Shown: positions 8,249 through 17,204, counted from the first letter of the stretch. The stretch is 32,033 nt of DNA from UBA11136 sp964482135 (GCA_964482135.1 CAYZWF010000027.1:1-32033); one strand, 5' to 3'. Notes: generated by a model not told the origin, from the letters alone. A program made the numbers and translations.

Positions 8249-8722
8249 ATGAAGAAGACACATTCAATTATTCCCGCCCTTATTCTGGTCTTCACCTTGG
8301 GCGCCTGTCAGGACGGTCAAGGCGGTAAGGAGCTTTTGGGCACCCTGGGCGGCGCCGCGCTGGGCGGCTATCTCGGTTCCAAGGTCGGCAGTGGCAGCGG
8401 TCAGTTGGCAGCCACCGCCGGTGGCGCTCTCCTCGGCGGATTGGTGGGCGGCAATATCGGCCGTTCGATGGACGAAGTTGACAAGATGAAGGCCCAACGC
8501 GCCCATACCCAGGCCCAGGCGGCCCCCTTGGGTGAAACCATCGCCTGGAACAATCCTGATTCCGGCCACAGCGGCACCGTGACCCCGACCCGTGACGGCT
8601 ATGCCAATAACGGCGATTACTGCCGCGAATTCCAGCAAACCATCACCGTGAGCGGACAGACGCAACAGGCGTACGGAACCGCCTGCCGCCAGCCGGACGG
8701 ATCCTGGCGTATCGTTAAATAG
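8249..8722 (+). CDS. Glycine-zipper lipoprotein, 17-kDa surface antigen-like (RT0821/Lpp0805 type)
   Basis: The 157-residue product has a lipoprotein signal peptide ending in the lipobox LGAC with the lipidated cysteine at residue 20. A glycine-zipper segment follows (GTLGGAALGGYLGSKVGSGSGQ...GGALLGGLVGGNIGRSMD, about residues 30-76). A C-terminal domain contains AWNNPDSGHSGTVTPTRDGY and GDYCREFQQTITVSGQTQQAYGTACRQPDGSWRIV, as in rickettsial 17-kDa antigen relatives. ATG 8249 is preceded by CGGAGG at 8235-8240; a longer frame from 8147 exists but would bury the lipoprotein signal. The family sits at the outer membrane; its biochemical role is not established. It appears to be transcribed alone. 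Confidence 0.9.
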   Translation: MKKTHSIIPALILVFTLGACQDGQGGKELLGTLGGAALGGYLGSKVGSGSGQLAATAGGALLGGLVGGNIGRSMDEVDKMKAQRAHTQAQAAPLGETIAWNNPDSGHSGTVTPTRDGYANNGDYCREFQQTITVSGQTQQAYGTACRQPDGSWRIVK

Positions 8723-8840
8723 GGCGGTTCAGGATCCATAGGAGTCATTTGACTGCGTCTTAAGGGCCGCCTCGCCACCCCCGCAAAACCCCCTGCGATA
8801 GAATCAGGGGCGCGGTGAAATCCGGCTGTCCCCAAGAACA

Positions 8841-8880
8841 GAGAAGCGGCCGTGTCAGAGCATGGCCGCTTTCTCTTTTG
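8841..8880 (+). terminator. Rho-independent terminator between the lipoprotein gene and fabI
   Basis: AAGCGGCC (8844-8851) pairs with GGCCGCTT (8864-8871); the stem can be extended by GAG/CTC with one bulged base. CTCTTTTG follows. It lies about 120 bp after the lipoprotein stop and before the fabI promoter, separating the two units. Confidence 0.75.
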
Positions 8881-8945
8881 TCCCTGCACCCTTGTCCCTG
8901 CCCTGGCATCGTCGGCTGTTCCCGCCTCTCGCAGCTATACCAGCT

Positions 8946-8974
8946 TTGAACGTGCCTAAACTTTCGTGTAGAAT
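8946..8974 (+). promoter_or_regulatory. Sigma-70-like promoter for fabI-aroC
   Basis: TTGAAC (8946-8951) and TAGAAT (8969-8974) are separated by exactly 17 bp, close to the housekeeping consensus, and lie about 40 bp before the fabI start codon. No other element in the gap between the terminator and fabI looks as good. Confidence 0.55.
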
Positions 8975-9015
8975 GCGGGCCATTCGTTGATTACTTCCGG
9001 CTTCAGGGGAACTTA

Positions 9016-9828
9016 ATGGCAGAAAATACCTCCCTCATGGCGGGCAAAAAGGGCCTGATCATGGGGGTCGCAAACGACCGCTCCATTGCCTGGGGAATTG
9101 CCAGGGCCCTGCACGATCATGGTGCCGAACTGGCTTTTACCTTTCAGGGGGAGGCCTTGGAAAAACGCGTCCGGCCGCTGGCCGAATCCGTGGGCTCGGA
9201 CATAATTCTGCCCTGTGACGTGAACGGCGAAAGCGCCATTGAAGAGGTCTTTTCGTCTCTGGGAAAAAGCTGGGACGAACTGGATTTCGTGGTTCACGCC
9301 ATCGCTTTTTCCGACAAGGAAGAGCTGAAGGGAAGATATCTCGACACCAGCCGGGAAAATTTCCAGCAAAGTCTGGATATTTCCTGCTACTCCTTCACCG
9401 CCACCTGCCGCCACGCCAGCGCCCTCATGCCCAACGGCGGCAGCCTGCTGACCTTAAGCTATTACGGGGCGGAGCGGGTGATTCCCCATTACAACGTGAT
9501 GGGGGTAGCCAAAGCGGCCCTGGAAGCCAGCGTGCGCTATCTGGCCACGGATTTGGGCAAGGAAAATATCCGCGTTAACGCCATCTCGGCGGGGCCTATC
9601 AAAACGCTGGCGGCTTCCGGAATCGGGGATTTCCGCTATATCCTCAAATGGAACGAGCTGAATTCTCCCCTTGGCCGCAATACCACTCTCGACGACGTGG
9701 GGGGCAGTGCCCTCTTTCTTTTAAGCGACCTCGCCTCGGGCGTTACCGGCGAAGTCCTTCATACCGACAGCGGCTATCACGTGGTGGGTATGAAATCGGT
9801 GGATGCCCCCGACATCGCCACGGTTTAG
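9016..9828 (+). CDS. fabI: Enoyl-[acyl-carrier-protein] reductase (NADH), FabI type
   Basis: FabI performs the last reduction of each fatty-acid elongation round. The 270-residue product is a short-chain dehydrogenase-like protein. It has the N-terminal nucleotide-binding stretch GLIMGVANDRSIAWGIA (13-29), and the FabI catalytic set Y149, Y159 and K166 in YYGAERVIPHYNVMGVAK, matching the Y146/Y156/K163 spacing of E. coli FabI. RVNAISAGPIKTLAASGIGDF is the conserved substrate-loop region. An AGGGGA ribosome-binding site precedes ATG 9016. It ends in TAG 27 bp before aroC, so the two are probably co-transcribed. FabI is the target of triclosan and related inhibitors; the residues seen here look canonical. 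Confidence 0.95.
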   Translation: MAENTSLMAGKKGLIMGVANDRSIAWGIARALHDHGAELAFTFQGEALEKRVRPLAESVGSDIILPCDVNGESAIEEVFSSLGKSWDELDFVVHAIAFSDKEELKGRYLDTSRENFQQSLDISCYSFTATCRHASALMPNGGSLLTLSYYGAERVIPHYNVMGVAKAALEASVRYLATDLGKENIRVNAISAGPIKTLAASGIGDFRYILKWNELNSPLGRNTTLDDVGGSALFLLSDLASGVTGEVLHTDSGYHVVGMKSVDAPDIATV

Positions 9829-9855
9829 AACACACGACCAAGAACGGAACCACTC

Positions 9856-10926
9856 ATGCCCGGCAACAGCTTCGGCAACCTTTTTCGACTCACCACCTGG
9901 GGTGAAAGCCACGGACCGGCCATTGGCTGCGTCGTCGACGGCGTGCCCCCCGGCCTGGCCCTGTCGGAGGCCGATATCCAGCCCTGGCTCGACCGGCGGC
10001 GTCCCGGACAGTCGCGCTTCACCACCCAGCGCAAGGAACCCGACAAGGTGACCATCCTCTCCGGCGTATTCGAGGGCAAAACCACGGGCACCCCGGTATC
10101 GTTGCAGATCGCCAATACGGACACACGGTCAAGAGATTACGCGAACATCGCGGAGACCTATCGCCCCGGCCATGCCGATATCACCTATGACATGAAATAT
10201 GGACGGCGCGACCATCGCGGCGGCGGCCGCGCCTCGGCCCGCGAGACCGCCATGCGGGTGGCCGCCGGCGCCATCGCCCGCAAGGTTCTGGGCAAGAAGG
10301 TGAAAATCCGCGGCGCCCTCATCCAGATGGGCCCCCACCAGATAAACCGCAACCGCTGGAGCTGGGCCGAGACCGAGAAGAATCCCTTCTGGTGCCCCGA
10401 TGCGCGGACGGCACAGGAATGGGAGACCTTTCTCGACTCCGTGCGCAAGCGGGGCTCGTCCACCGGCGCCGTCATCGAGGTGGTAGCCAGCGGTGTTGCG
10501 GCCGGGCTCGGCGAGCCGGTCTATGACAGGCTCGATGCCGATCTCGCCAAGGCCATGATGAGCATTCCCGCGGTCAAGGGGGTGGAAATCGGCGCCGGAT
10601 TCGCGGCCGCCGCCCTTTCAGGCGAGGAAAACGCCGACGAAATGCGCCGCAAGGGTGGAAAAACGGTGTTCCTGTCCAATAATGCCGGCGGTACCCTGGG
10701 CGGTATTTCCAGCGGCCAGGACCTGGTGGTGCGCTTCGCGGTGAAGCCCACCAGCTCCATCCGCACCCCCCGCCAAAGCATCAGCACCAAGGGCAAAAAT
10801 GTGGAGGTGGCCACCAAGGGCCGTCACGATCCTTGCGTGGGTATCCGCGCCGTTCCCATCGGCGAGGCCATGCTGGCGCTGGTGCTGGCCGATCATCTGC
10901 TGCGTCACAAGGCCCAATGCGGCTAG
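9856..10926 (+). CDS. aroC: Chorismate synthase
   Basis: AroC converts 5-enolpyruvylshikimate-3-phosphate to chorismate, the branch point to aromatic amino acids, folates and quinones, using reduced FMN. The 356-residue product starts MPGNSFGNLFRLTTWGESHG and carries the family signatures GESHGPAIGCVVDGVPPG (about 17-34) and GRASARETAMRVAAGAIA (about 126-143), plus RSRDY and the C-terminal RHDPCVGIRAVPIGEAMLALVLADHLL. Length is normal. It follows fabI by 27 bp on the same strand and converges with tlyA, leaving only 20 bp between stop codons. Confidence 0.96.
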   Translation: MPGNSFGNLFRLTTWGESHGPAIGCVVDGVPPGLALSEADIQPWLDRRRPGQSRFTTQRKEPDKVTILSGVFEGKTTGTPVSLQIANTDTRSRDYANIAETYRPGHADITYDMKYGRRDHRGGGRASARETAMRVAAGAIARKVLGKKVKIRGALIQMGPHQINRNRWSWAETEKNPFWCPDARTAQEWETFLDSVRKRGSSTGAVIEVVASGVAAGLGEPVYDRLDADLAKAMMSIPAVKGVEIGAGFAAAALSGEENADEMRRKGGKTVFLSNNAGGTLGGISSGQDLVVRFAVKPTSSIRTPRQSISTKGKNVEVATKGRHDPCVGIRAVPIGEAMLALVLADHLLRHKAQCG

Positions 10927-10946
10927 GGTAAACCCGACGCCGCTCC

Positions 10947-11696
10947 CTAGGTCTCGAAACGCGCGGCGATCAGAAACTCCTTATTGCCCTCGGCGCCCGC
11001 AATGGGGCTGTCGCAAATTCCGGTGACCGTCCATCCGGGTTGCTGCGAAAGCCAGGACGAAATCCGCGCACAGACCTCTTCATGAAGCGCCGGATCGGTG
11101 ACGATCCCCCCCTTTCCCACGCGGCCCTTGCCCACTTCGAACTGGGGCTTGATAAGCGACACCAGAACCGCTCCCGGCGCGGCCAGGGACAAAGGCGCGG
11201 GCAGCAGGGTCCCGAGCCCGATAAAACTGGCGTCGCAGACGATCACCTCCACCGGCTCTGGAATCTGATCGCGCGTCAGATGGCGGGCATTGGTGCGTTC
11301 CATAACCACCACCCGGGGCTCGTTTCGCAATTCCCAGGCCAGCTGCCCCCGGCCCACATCCACCGCATAGACTCTTGACGCGCCCTGCTCCAACAGCACG
11401 TGGGTAAAGCCGCCGGTGGAAGCCCCCACGTCGAGGCAGACGCATCCCTTGGGATCAATGGAAAACACTTCCAGCGCGCGGGCCAGTTTCACTCCGCCCC
11501 GCGACACCCAGGGATGATCGGGAGACCGCAACTCAACTTGCGTATCGGCGGCGAGGGACTGACCGGGCTTGTCGAGACGGGCTTGGCCGGAAAAAACCTT
11601 GCCCGCCATAACCAGACTCTGCGCGCGGCTGCGGCTTTCCGCCAGACCGCGTTCCACAAGCAATTGATCGAGTCGAATTTTACCGGGCTTGGCCAT
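10947..11696 (-). CDS. tlyA: TlyA-family rRNA (cytidine-2'-O)-methyltransferase
   Basis: The 249-residue product combines an N-terminal S4 RNA-binding domain (IRLDQLLVERGLAESRSRAQSLVMAGKV) with an FtsJ-like Rossmann methyltransferase. The SAM-binding loop CLDVGASTGGFTHVLL is at about residues 87-102, followed by YAVDVGRGQLAWELR and the KPQFEVGKGRVGKGGIV segment. In mycobacteria TlyA methylates 16S and 23S rRNA; many alphaproteobacterial homologues are mislabelled hemolysin A. ATG 11696 (MAKPGKIRLDQ) is chosen; a GTG at 11714 would add six residues and neither has a strong Shine-Dalgarno. It follows dxs by 35 bp and is the last gene of the isoprenoid cluster. Confidence 0.9.
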   Translation of the reverse strand: MAKPGKIRLDQLLVERGLAESRSRAQSLVMAGKVFSGQARLDKPGQSLAADTQVELRSPDHPWVSRGGVKLARALEVFSIDPKGCVCLDVGASTGGFTHVLLEQGASRVYAVDVGRGQLAWELRNEPRVVVMERTNARHLTRDQIPEPVEVIVCDASFIGLGTLLPAPLSLAAPGAVLVSLIKPQFEVGKGRVGKGGIVTDPALHEEVCARISSWLSQQPGWTVTGICDSPIAGAEGNKEFLIAARFET

Positions 11697-11731
11697 AAGG
11701 AATGGCCATATCACGAAATGACGTCAGGAAA

Positions 11732-13675
11732 TCAGGTAACGTGGTTGGTGAGAAGATGTTGCGCCTCATCCTCCTGCCCCAGGGCGGAGAACACGGCCGC
11801 GGCGATGGCGGTGGCATCGAGACCGGCCTGGCGCAGCTGTTCATCTTGGCTGTCCTGCTCGATAAAGCTGTCGGGCAGGGTCAGGGGCCGGAACTTCAAC
11901 CCACCATCGAGATACCCCCCATGGGCCAGCTTTGTCATCACATGGGCGCCGAAGCCGCCGATGGAACCTTCCTCCACCGTAATCAGAACTTCGTGATTGG
12001 CCGCCAGATCAAACAACAGGGCCTCATCCAGGGGTTTGGCGAACCGCGCATCGGCAACCGTTACCGACAGTCCCCGCGCCGCCAGATCGTCGGCCGCGCG
12101 CATACAGTCCTCCAGGCGCGTTCCCAGAGACAACAGCGCCACCGTAGTTCCCTCGCGCAGGATTCGCCCCCTGCCCAGGGCCAGAACCTCGCCGCTTTCG
12201 GGCAGGATAATCCCCACCCCTTCCCCCCGGGGATAACGCAGGGCGCTGGGACCTTCATCATAGGCGGCGGCTGTCGCCACCATGTGAACCAGCTCCGCCT
12301 CGTCGGCCGGCGCCATCACCACCATTCCCGGCAAGGTGGCGAGATAGGTAATGTCGAAAGCACCGGCATGGGTCGCTCCGTCCGCGCCCACCAGACCGGC
12401 GCGGTCCATGGCGAAACGGACGGGAAGTTTCTGGATCGCCACGTCATGCACCACCTGGTCATAGGCACGCTGTAGAAACGTGGAATAGATGGTGGCGAAG
12501 GGCTTCATACCCTCGCTTGCCAGGCCCGCCGCAAAGGTCACCGCATGCTGTTCGGCAATGCCCACATCGAAACAACGTTCCGGAAATTTCTCCGCGAACA
12601 GGTCGAGACCGGTTCCCGACGGCATGGCCGCCGTCACCGCGACGATCTTCTTGTCGCGCTTGGCTTCGGTAATCAGGCTGTTGGCGAATACCCTGGTATA
12701 GGACGGCGCGTTGCTCTTGGTCTTGACCTGCTCGCCCGTCACCACATCGAAACGGGATACGCCATGGCCCCTGTCCGGCGATTTCTCCGCCGGCTCATAG
12801 CCCTTGCCCTTCTGTGTCACCACATGCAGCAGAACCGGGCCTCCCGCATCCACATCGCGAATATTGCGCAGAACGGGAAGAAGGTGCTCCAGGTTGTGGC
12901 CATCCACCGGACCCACGTAGAAGAAGCCCAGTTCCTCGAACAGGGTGCCGCCGGTCACCATACCGCGGGAATATTCTTCCACGCGCCGCGCCGCGCGGGC
13001 CAGTGATTCCGGGAACTTATCGGCGATGTCATGGACGATTTGGCGGATCGAACGGTAGGAACGGCCCGAAATCAGACGCGACAGATAGGCCGACAGAGCC
13101 CCCACGGGCGGCGCGATAGACATATCGTTATCGTTGAGGACCACCAACAGACGTGCATCGGTGGCTCCCGCGTTGTTCATGGCTTCATAGGCCATTCCCG
13201 CCGTCATGGAGCCATCGCCGATTACCGCCACCACATGATTGTCCCCGCCCTGAAGGTCGCGCGCCACGGCCATGCCGAGCCCGGCGGATATGGAGGTGGA
13301 GCTGTGGCCCGCACCAAAGGGGTCAAATTCACTCTCGGAACGCTTGGTGAAACCCGACAGACCGCCGGGCTGGCGCAGGGTGCGGATACGGTCGCGGCGT
13401 CCGGTCAAAATCTTGTGCGGATAACACTGGTGCCCCACATCCCAGATCAGGCGGTCGCGGGGCGTGTCGAATACGTGGTGCAGCGCCACCGTCAGCTCCA
13501 CCACACCCAGACCCGCGCCGAGATGGCCTCCGGTCTCGGCCACCGCCTCGATCATCTCGGTACGGACTTCCCCGGCAAGGGCGCTCAGATCCTCATCGCT
13601 GAGTTCGCGCAGGTCAGAGATATCCTTTATGCCGTCGAGAAACGGTTTTTCCATAATTGGGTTTTTACGAGTCAT
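11732..13675 (-). CDS. dxs: 1-deoxy-D-xylulose-5-phosphate synthase
   Basis: Dxs is the thiamine-diphosphate enzyme that joins pyruvate and glyceraldehyde-3-phosphate at the start of the MEP isoprenoid pathway. The 647-residue product has DVGHQCYPHKILTGRRD, GAGHSSTSISAGLGMA, and the ThDP/Mg motif GDGSMTAGMAYEAMNNAG. The transketolase central domain includes DVGIAEQHAVTFAAGLA, with the catalytic glutamate, followed by the C-terminal transketolase domain ending in the GGFGAHV region. The start at 13675 is preceded by AAGGGAAGG on the coding strand; a second ATG at 13654 is possible. The gene lies 29 bp after ispA, so precursor synthesis and chain elongation are co-expressed. Confidence 0.97.
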   Translation of the reverse strand: MTRKNPIMEKPFLDGIKDISDLRELSDEDLSALAGEVRTEMIEAVAETGGHLGAGLGVVELTVALHHVFDTPRDRLIWDVGHQCYPHKILTGRRDRIRTLRQPGGLSGFTKRSESEFDPFGAGHSSTSISAGLGMAVARDLQGGDNHVVAVIGDGSMTAGMAYEAMNNAGATDARLLVVLNDNDMSIAPPVGALSAYLSRLISGRSYRSIRQIVHDIADKFPESLARAARRVEEYSRGMVTGGTLFEELGFFYVGPVDGHNLEHLLPVLRNIRDVDAGGPVLLHVVTQKGKGYEPAEKSPDRGHGVSRFDVVTGEQVKTKSNAPSYTRVFANSLITEAKRDKKIVAVTAAMPSGTGLDLFAEKFPERCFDVGIAEQHAVTFAAGLASEGMKPFATIYSTFLQRAYDQVVHDVAIQKLPVRFAMDRAGLVGADGATHAGAFDITYLATLPGMVVMAPADEAELVHMVATAAAYDEGPSALRYPRGEGVGIILPESGEVLALGRGRILREGTTVALLSLGTRLEDCMRAADDLAARGLSVTVADARFAKPLDEALLFDLAANHEVLITVEEGSIGGFGAHVMTKLAHGGYLDGGLKFRPLTLPDSFIEQDSQDEQLRQAGLDATAIAAAVFSALGQEDEAQHLLTNHVT

Positions 13676-13704
13676 GACCTTCCCTTAATTCCCCGCCTTC
13701 CCCA

Positions 13705-14592
13705 TTAATTCCGGCGTTCCACCACAAAGCGGGCCACATCGCGGAGAAGATCGGCCTCATCATCGAACATTTCAAGATGCGCGATGGCCTGATCGGCCAG
13801 CATATCCGCCTGTTCCCGCGCCCGGTCCACCCCCAGAATGGATACGAAAGTGGCTTTTCCGGCATCCGCGTCCTTCCCCGCACGCTTTCCAAGATCCTCT
13901 TTATTGCCCAGCGTGTCCAGTAAATCATCCGTGATCTGGAACGCAAGCCCAAGATCATGAGCATAGCCGTGAAGGGCATGGTACGCCTGATCGGGCGCCT
14001 TTCCCAGAATTGCCCCGGCGACGCAGGAAAAGGCGATCAGCTCCCCGGTCTTCATGCGCTGCAGGCGGGTGATGGCACCAATATCCAGGTCTTCGCTCTC
14101 GGCCGCCAGATCGATCATCTGACCGCCGACCATGCCCGGTCCTCCGGCGGAATCGGCAAGGGACGTGATCAAGCGGCACCTTACTTCAGCGTCGGAATGG
14201 GTCTTTTCGTCACCAAGAACGCCAAAGGCAAGGGTAAGCAAGCTGTCTCCGGCGAGGATCGCCGTGGCCTCGTCGAACTTGATATGACAGGTAGGCTTGC
14301 CGCGCCGCAGATCGTCATTATCCATGGCCGGCAGATCATCGTGAATCAGGGAATAGGTGTGGACCATCTCCACAGCCGCGGCCACGCGCAGGGCGCTGTT
14401 GGACGACACATTGAAAAGTTCCGACGACGTTACCACGAGAAAGGGGCGCAGGCGCTTACCCCCGGCGAGAACGGCATAGTCCATGGCTTCAAAGAGCCGT
14501 GAATCAAGACCATCGCCCTTTGGAATCAGGCGCTCGATCTCGTTGGTGACCGCCCCGGCGGTTTTCTTCAGGGCGTCCTCAAGATGATTCAA
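13705..14592 (-). CDS. ispA: Farnesyl diphosphate synthase (geranyltranstransferase)
   Basis: IspA elongates DMAPP and GPP with IPP to farnesyl diphosphate, precursor of undecaprenyl lipid carriers, quinone tails and hopanoids. The 295-residue product contains LAGGKRLRP (42-50), the first aspartate-rich motif DDLPAMDNDD (85-94) with HTYSLIH before it as in short-chain synthases, GDSLLTLAF, and the second aspartate-rich motif DDLLD (222-226). The all-helical fold and length fit IspA. It starts 9 bp after the xseB stop codon and precedes dxs by 29 bp. Confidence 0.95.
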   Translation of the reverse strand: MNHLEDALKKTAGAVTNEIERLIPKGDGLDSRLFEAMDYAVLAGGKRLRPFLVVTSSELFNVSSNSALRVAAAVEMVHTYSLIHDDLPAMDNDDLRRGKPTCHIKFDEATAILAGDSLLTLAFGVLGDEKTHSDAEVRCRLITSLADSAGGPGMVGGQMIDLAAESEDLDIGAITRLQRMKTGELIAFSCVAGAILGKAPDQAYHALHGYAHDLGLAFQITDDLLDTLGNKEDLGKRAGKDADAGKATFVSILGVDRAREQADMLADQAIAHLEMFDDEADLLRDVARFVVERRN

Positions 14593-14601
14593 AACGTATC
14601 C

Positions 14602-14865
14602 TCAGTCGGTTTCGGCGGGTTCCAGATCAATCTCGCCATCGGCGCCGGGAACAACTTTTTCGACCCGTGCCTGGGCTTCCTGAAGTTTGGCCTCGCAATG
14701 TCGTTTCAGCGCCACGCCGCGCTCATAGGAACGGATGGCGTCATCGAGCCCCCCCTCTCCGCTTTCGAGGGTCTGGACAATATCCTCAAGCTCCTTCAAG
14801 GCGTCCTCGAAGTTCAGGGAGGCAATATCCTTGGGAATTGATTTTTCGGAATCAGCAGCAGCCAT
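14602..14865 (-). CDS. xseB: Exodeoxyribonuclease VII small subunit
   Basis: The 87-residue product matches the XseB subunit that assembles on XseA to degrade single-stranded DNA. The conserved core is LNFEDALKELEDIVQTLESGEGGLDDAIRSYERGVALKRHCEAKLQEAQARVEKV, a helical hairpin, with an acidic tail. Location directly before ispA is the usual arrangement in many proteobacteria. It lies 70 bp downstream of the HDAC-like gene. Confidence 0.94.
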   Translation of the reverse strand: MAAADSEKSIPKDIASLNFEDALKELEDIVQTLESGEGGLDDAIRSYERGVALKRHCEAKLQEAQARVEKVVPGADGEIDLEPAETD

Positions 14866-14935
14866 GGGGTTCCCTCAACCTGAAACCGGGCGAGTGTAAG
14901 CGCCGCCGCAAATCGGGGCAAGACCGGGAAACCAT

Positions 14936-15865
14936 TTAACTCTCTCCCATCAGGGCCTTTATATGCGCGCTTACACTGGCGGCCAGCGCCGGCAGGTTAT
15001 AGCCGCCCTCGAGGGCCGAGACGATCCGCCCCGATGAATGACGGGCGGCGATCTCCATCATTTCCGCCGTGACCCAGGCGTAATCCTCCTCATGAAGGGC
15101 CAGGGACGCCAGGGGATCCTCGGCATGGGCGTCGAAACCGGCGGAAATGAAAACGAATTCCGGCGCGAAGGCGGCCAGCGCCGGCAGAATCACGTCGCCA
15201 TAGGCGGCGCGGAAGGCCTCTCCCCCGGCGCCGGCTGGCAACGGTTCATTGAAGATATTACCCACGCCGCGATCTTCCCTGGCTCCAGAGCCGGGATAAT
15301 GGGGCCACTGATGGCTGGAGGCGTAAAACAGATCCGCATCATCCCGGAAAACGCCCTCGGTGCCGTTGCCGTGATGAACGTCGAAGTCGATGACGGCGAC
15401 CTTTTTAAGCCCGTGGGCGGCGCGGGCGTGGAGCGCCCCGACGGCGATATTGTTGAACAGACAGAATCCCATGGGCCGCGTGGGTTCCGCGTGATGACCC
15501 GGAGGACGCACGGCGCAGAAGGCGTTATCCCCCTCCCCGGCCATGATGACATCCACCGCGGCGCAGACGGCTCCCGCCGCGCGCAGGGCGGCCTCGCCAC
15601 TGCCCGGCGAGGCGATGGTATCGGCGTCGAGCCCCACATAACCCGTCTTGGGAACGGCGGCGAGAACCTGCGACACATAGGATTCCGGGTGAACCAGCTG
15701 TAACTGTTGTTCGCTGGCCGGGGGCGCCTCGCGCCTCTCAAGAGCGGTGAAATCATCGCCTTCCAATGCCTTCATGATGGCGCGCAGCCGTTCCGGGCTT
15801 TCGGGATGGCCGGCCCCGGTATCGTGCTCAAGAAAGGCGGGATGATAAAAAAGAAGCGTGGTCAT
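14936..15865 (-). CDS. Histone deacetylase-like amidohydrolase (class II type)
   Basis: The 309-residue product belongs to the zinc-dependent HDAC/acetylpolyamine amidohydrolase/AcuC superfamily. It begins TLLFYHPAFLEHDTGAGHPESPERL, typical of the alphaproteobacterial members. Active-site elements are visible: RPPGHHAEPTRPMGFCLFNNIA (HH at 124-125), DFDVHHGNGTE supplying zinc ligands D162 and H164, and SAGFDAHAEDPLA with D245. EGGYN near residue 286 is the conserved C-terminal loop. Likely substrates are acetylated small molecules or proteins; none can be inferred from neighbours. It heads the HDAC-like / xseB / ispA / dxs / tlyA unit, and its promoter must lie in 15866-16069, shared with the divergent RND operon. 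Confidence 0.93.
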   Translation of the reverse strand: MTTLLFYHPAFLEHDTGAGHPESPERLRAIMKALEGDDFTALERREAPPASEQQLQLVHPESYVSQVLAAVPKTGYVGLDADTIASPGSGEAALRAAGAVCAAVDVIMAGEGDNAFCAVRPPGHHAEPTRPMGFCLFNNIAVGALHARAAHGLKKVAVIDFDVHHGNGTEGVFRDDADLFYASSHQWPHYPGSGAREDRGVGNIFNEPLPAGAGGEAFRAAYGDVILPALAAFAPEFVFISAGFDAHAEDPLASLALHEEDYAWVTAEMMEIAARHSSGRIVSALEGGYNLPALAASVSAHIKALMGES

Positions 15866-15987
15866 GGGGCTGATTTCGTGAAATGGAGACGTGAAATGAA
15901 AACGGTGGCCACCCTACCATGCCCCCCCAATAATGTCCTCCGGGAGGAGGGGTACAGGAATTAGACGGGGCTGAAATGTGGTGACAA

Positions 15988-16007
15988 GAAACACCGGGGA
16001 GTGTTTC
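15988..16007. promoter_or_regulatory. Perfect inverted repeat, likely operator for the RND operon
   Basis: GAAACAC and GTGTTTC form a perfect 7-bp dyad around CGGGGA. Its right arm overlaps TTTCGG (16004-16009), which stands 17 bp before TATAGT (16027-16032), a usable promoter pair about 40 bp before the adaptor gene. This placement is typical for a TetR- or MarR-type repressor, but no regulator gene is adjacent. Confidence 0.5.
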
Positions 16008-16069
16008 GGGGAGGCCGCTCCCTATGTATAGTGTCCCGGCCCCATTGAGAATCTTTTCAAAAGAGTGCC

Positions 16070-17203
16070 ATGAGAGCCCCAGGAATATACGCCCTTACCC
16101 TTGCCGTCACCATGATGCTGACAATGGTTTTTGCCACCCCGGTGATGGCGCAGGATCAACCCGCCGACGCGCCACCGGCTTCCGTGGGCGTGGACCAGGT
16201 CACGATCAAGCCCCTGTTACAGACCGCCCCCGTTATTGGCCGGCTGGTGGAGCGTCAGTCGGGCGAGGTGGCCGCCCGCATCAACGGCCCGGTGGGAGTC
16301 TTGAACGTGGATGTGGGCGACCGCGTGAAAAAGGGGGACGTGCTGGCGGAAATCATAGACAACGAATTGCGGGCCTCGCGCGATCTCGCCAAGGCGGAAG
16401 TGGCGGAAAGCGTGGCCAAGGAAAAAACCGCCCAGGCCAAGCTGGCTCTCGCCAAACAGGAATTCAAACGGCTCGAAAAACTGAAAGCCTCCCCCGCATT
16501 TTCACAGGCGCGTCACGATGACAAACGCCAGGACGTGATCCGCCTTGAGAGCGAACAGGCCGAGGCCAAGGCCAGCCTCGATCGCGCCCGGGCCAATCTG
16601 ACACTAGCCGAGATCAACCTCTATAACGCCCTCATCCGCGCCCCCTATGACGGCGTGGTATCCCAGCGCCAGACCATGATCGGGGCCTATCTGAGCGTGG
16701 GTGATTCCGTGGTCATGCTGATCAATGACGGCCTGTGGGAAATCGAAGCCGATGTGCCCGCCGATCACATTGCCGGTCTTTCCTCCGGCAAGGAGATCAC
16801 CTTCGATCTGGGGTCCGGGAAAACCTATCCGGCCCATGTCAGGGCCATCGTGCCCGATGAAAATCCCCGCACCCGTACCCGCGCCGTGCGTTTCACCCCC
16901 GGCCCGGGGATGACCGCCGGCGGGCTGGCGGCCAATGAAACCGTGGTGCTTCATCTGCCCAAGGGCGAATCCAGGCAAGCTCCCACCGTTTCCAAGGACG
17001 CCGTGATTATCCGCCAAGGACAGAACCTCGTCTACGTGGTGACCGACGACCAAAGCGTACAGATTTCCCCCGTGAAGCTGGGTCTGGCCGTGGGTGACCG
17101 CTTCGAGGTCGTCGACGGCCTCGCCGCCGGTGATGTGGTGGTGATTCGCGGCAACGAACGCCTGCGGCCGGGCCAGAAAGTCCAGTTCGAGAGCACGCCT
17201 TAA
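16070..17203 (+). CDS. RND efflux periplasmic adaptor (membrane fusion protein)
   Basis: The 377-residue product links an inner-membrane RND pump to an outer-membrane channel. A signal peptide is evident (hydrophobic residues 8-23, cleavage after AMA at 27). The lipoyl-like half DVGDRVKKGDVLAEIIDNELRA is followed by an alpha-helical hairpin rich in K, E and Q (about 105-170). The second lipoyl half is NALIRAPYDGVVSQRQTMIGAYLSVGDSVVMLI, then beta-barrel and membrane-proximal domains (GLAVGDRFEVVDGLAAGDVVVIRGNERLRPGQKV). No lipobox cysteine is present, so it is anchored by assembly rather than by lipid. One base separates its stop from the pump start codon. Confidence 0.93.
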   Translation: MRAPGIYALTLAVTMMLTMVFATPVMAQDQPADAPPASVGVDQVTIKPLLQTAPVIGRLVERQSGEVAARINGPVGVLNVDVGDRVKKGDVLAEIIDNELRASRDLAKAEVAESVAKEKTAQAKLALAKQEFKRLEKLKASPAFSQARHDDKRQDVIRLESEQAEAKASLDRARANLTLAEINLYNALIRAPYDGVVSQRQTMIGAYLSVGDSVVMLINDGLWEIEADVPADHIAGLSSGKEITFDLGSGKTYPAHVRAIVPDENPRTRTRAVRFTPGPGMTAGGLAANETVVLHLPKGESRQAPTVSKDAVIIRQGQNLVYVVTDDQSVQISPVKLGLAVGDRFEVVDGLAAGDVVVIRGNERLRPGQKVQFESTP

Positions 17204-17204
17204 G

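Noticed and set aside
15935..15955. CCTCC-G-GGAGG inverted sequence as a terminator
   Set aside because: A one-base loop cannot form a stable hairpin and there is no T-tract; it is more likely chance in GC-rich DNA.
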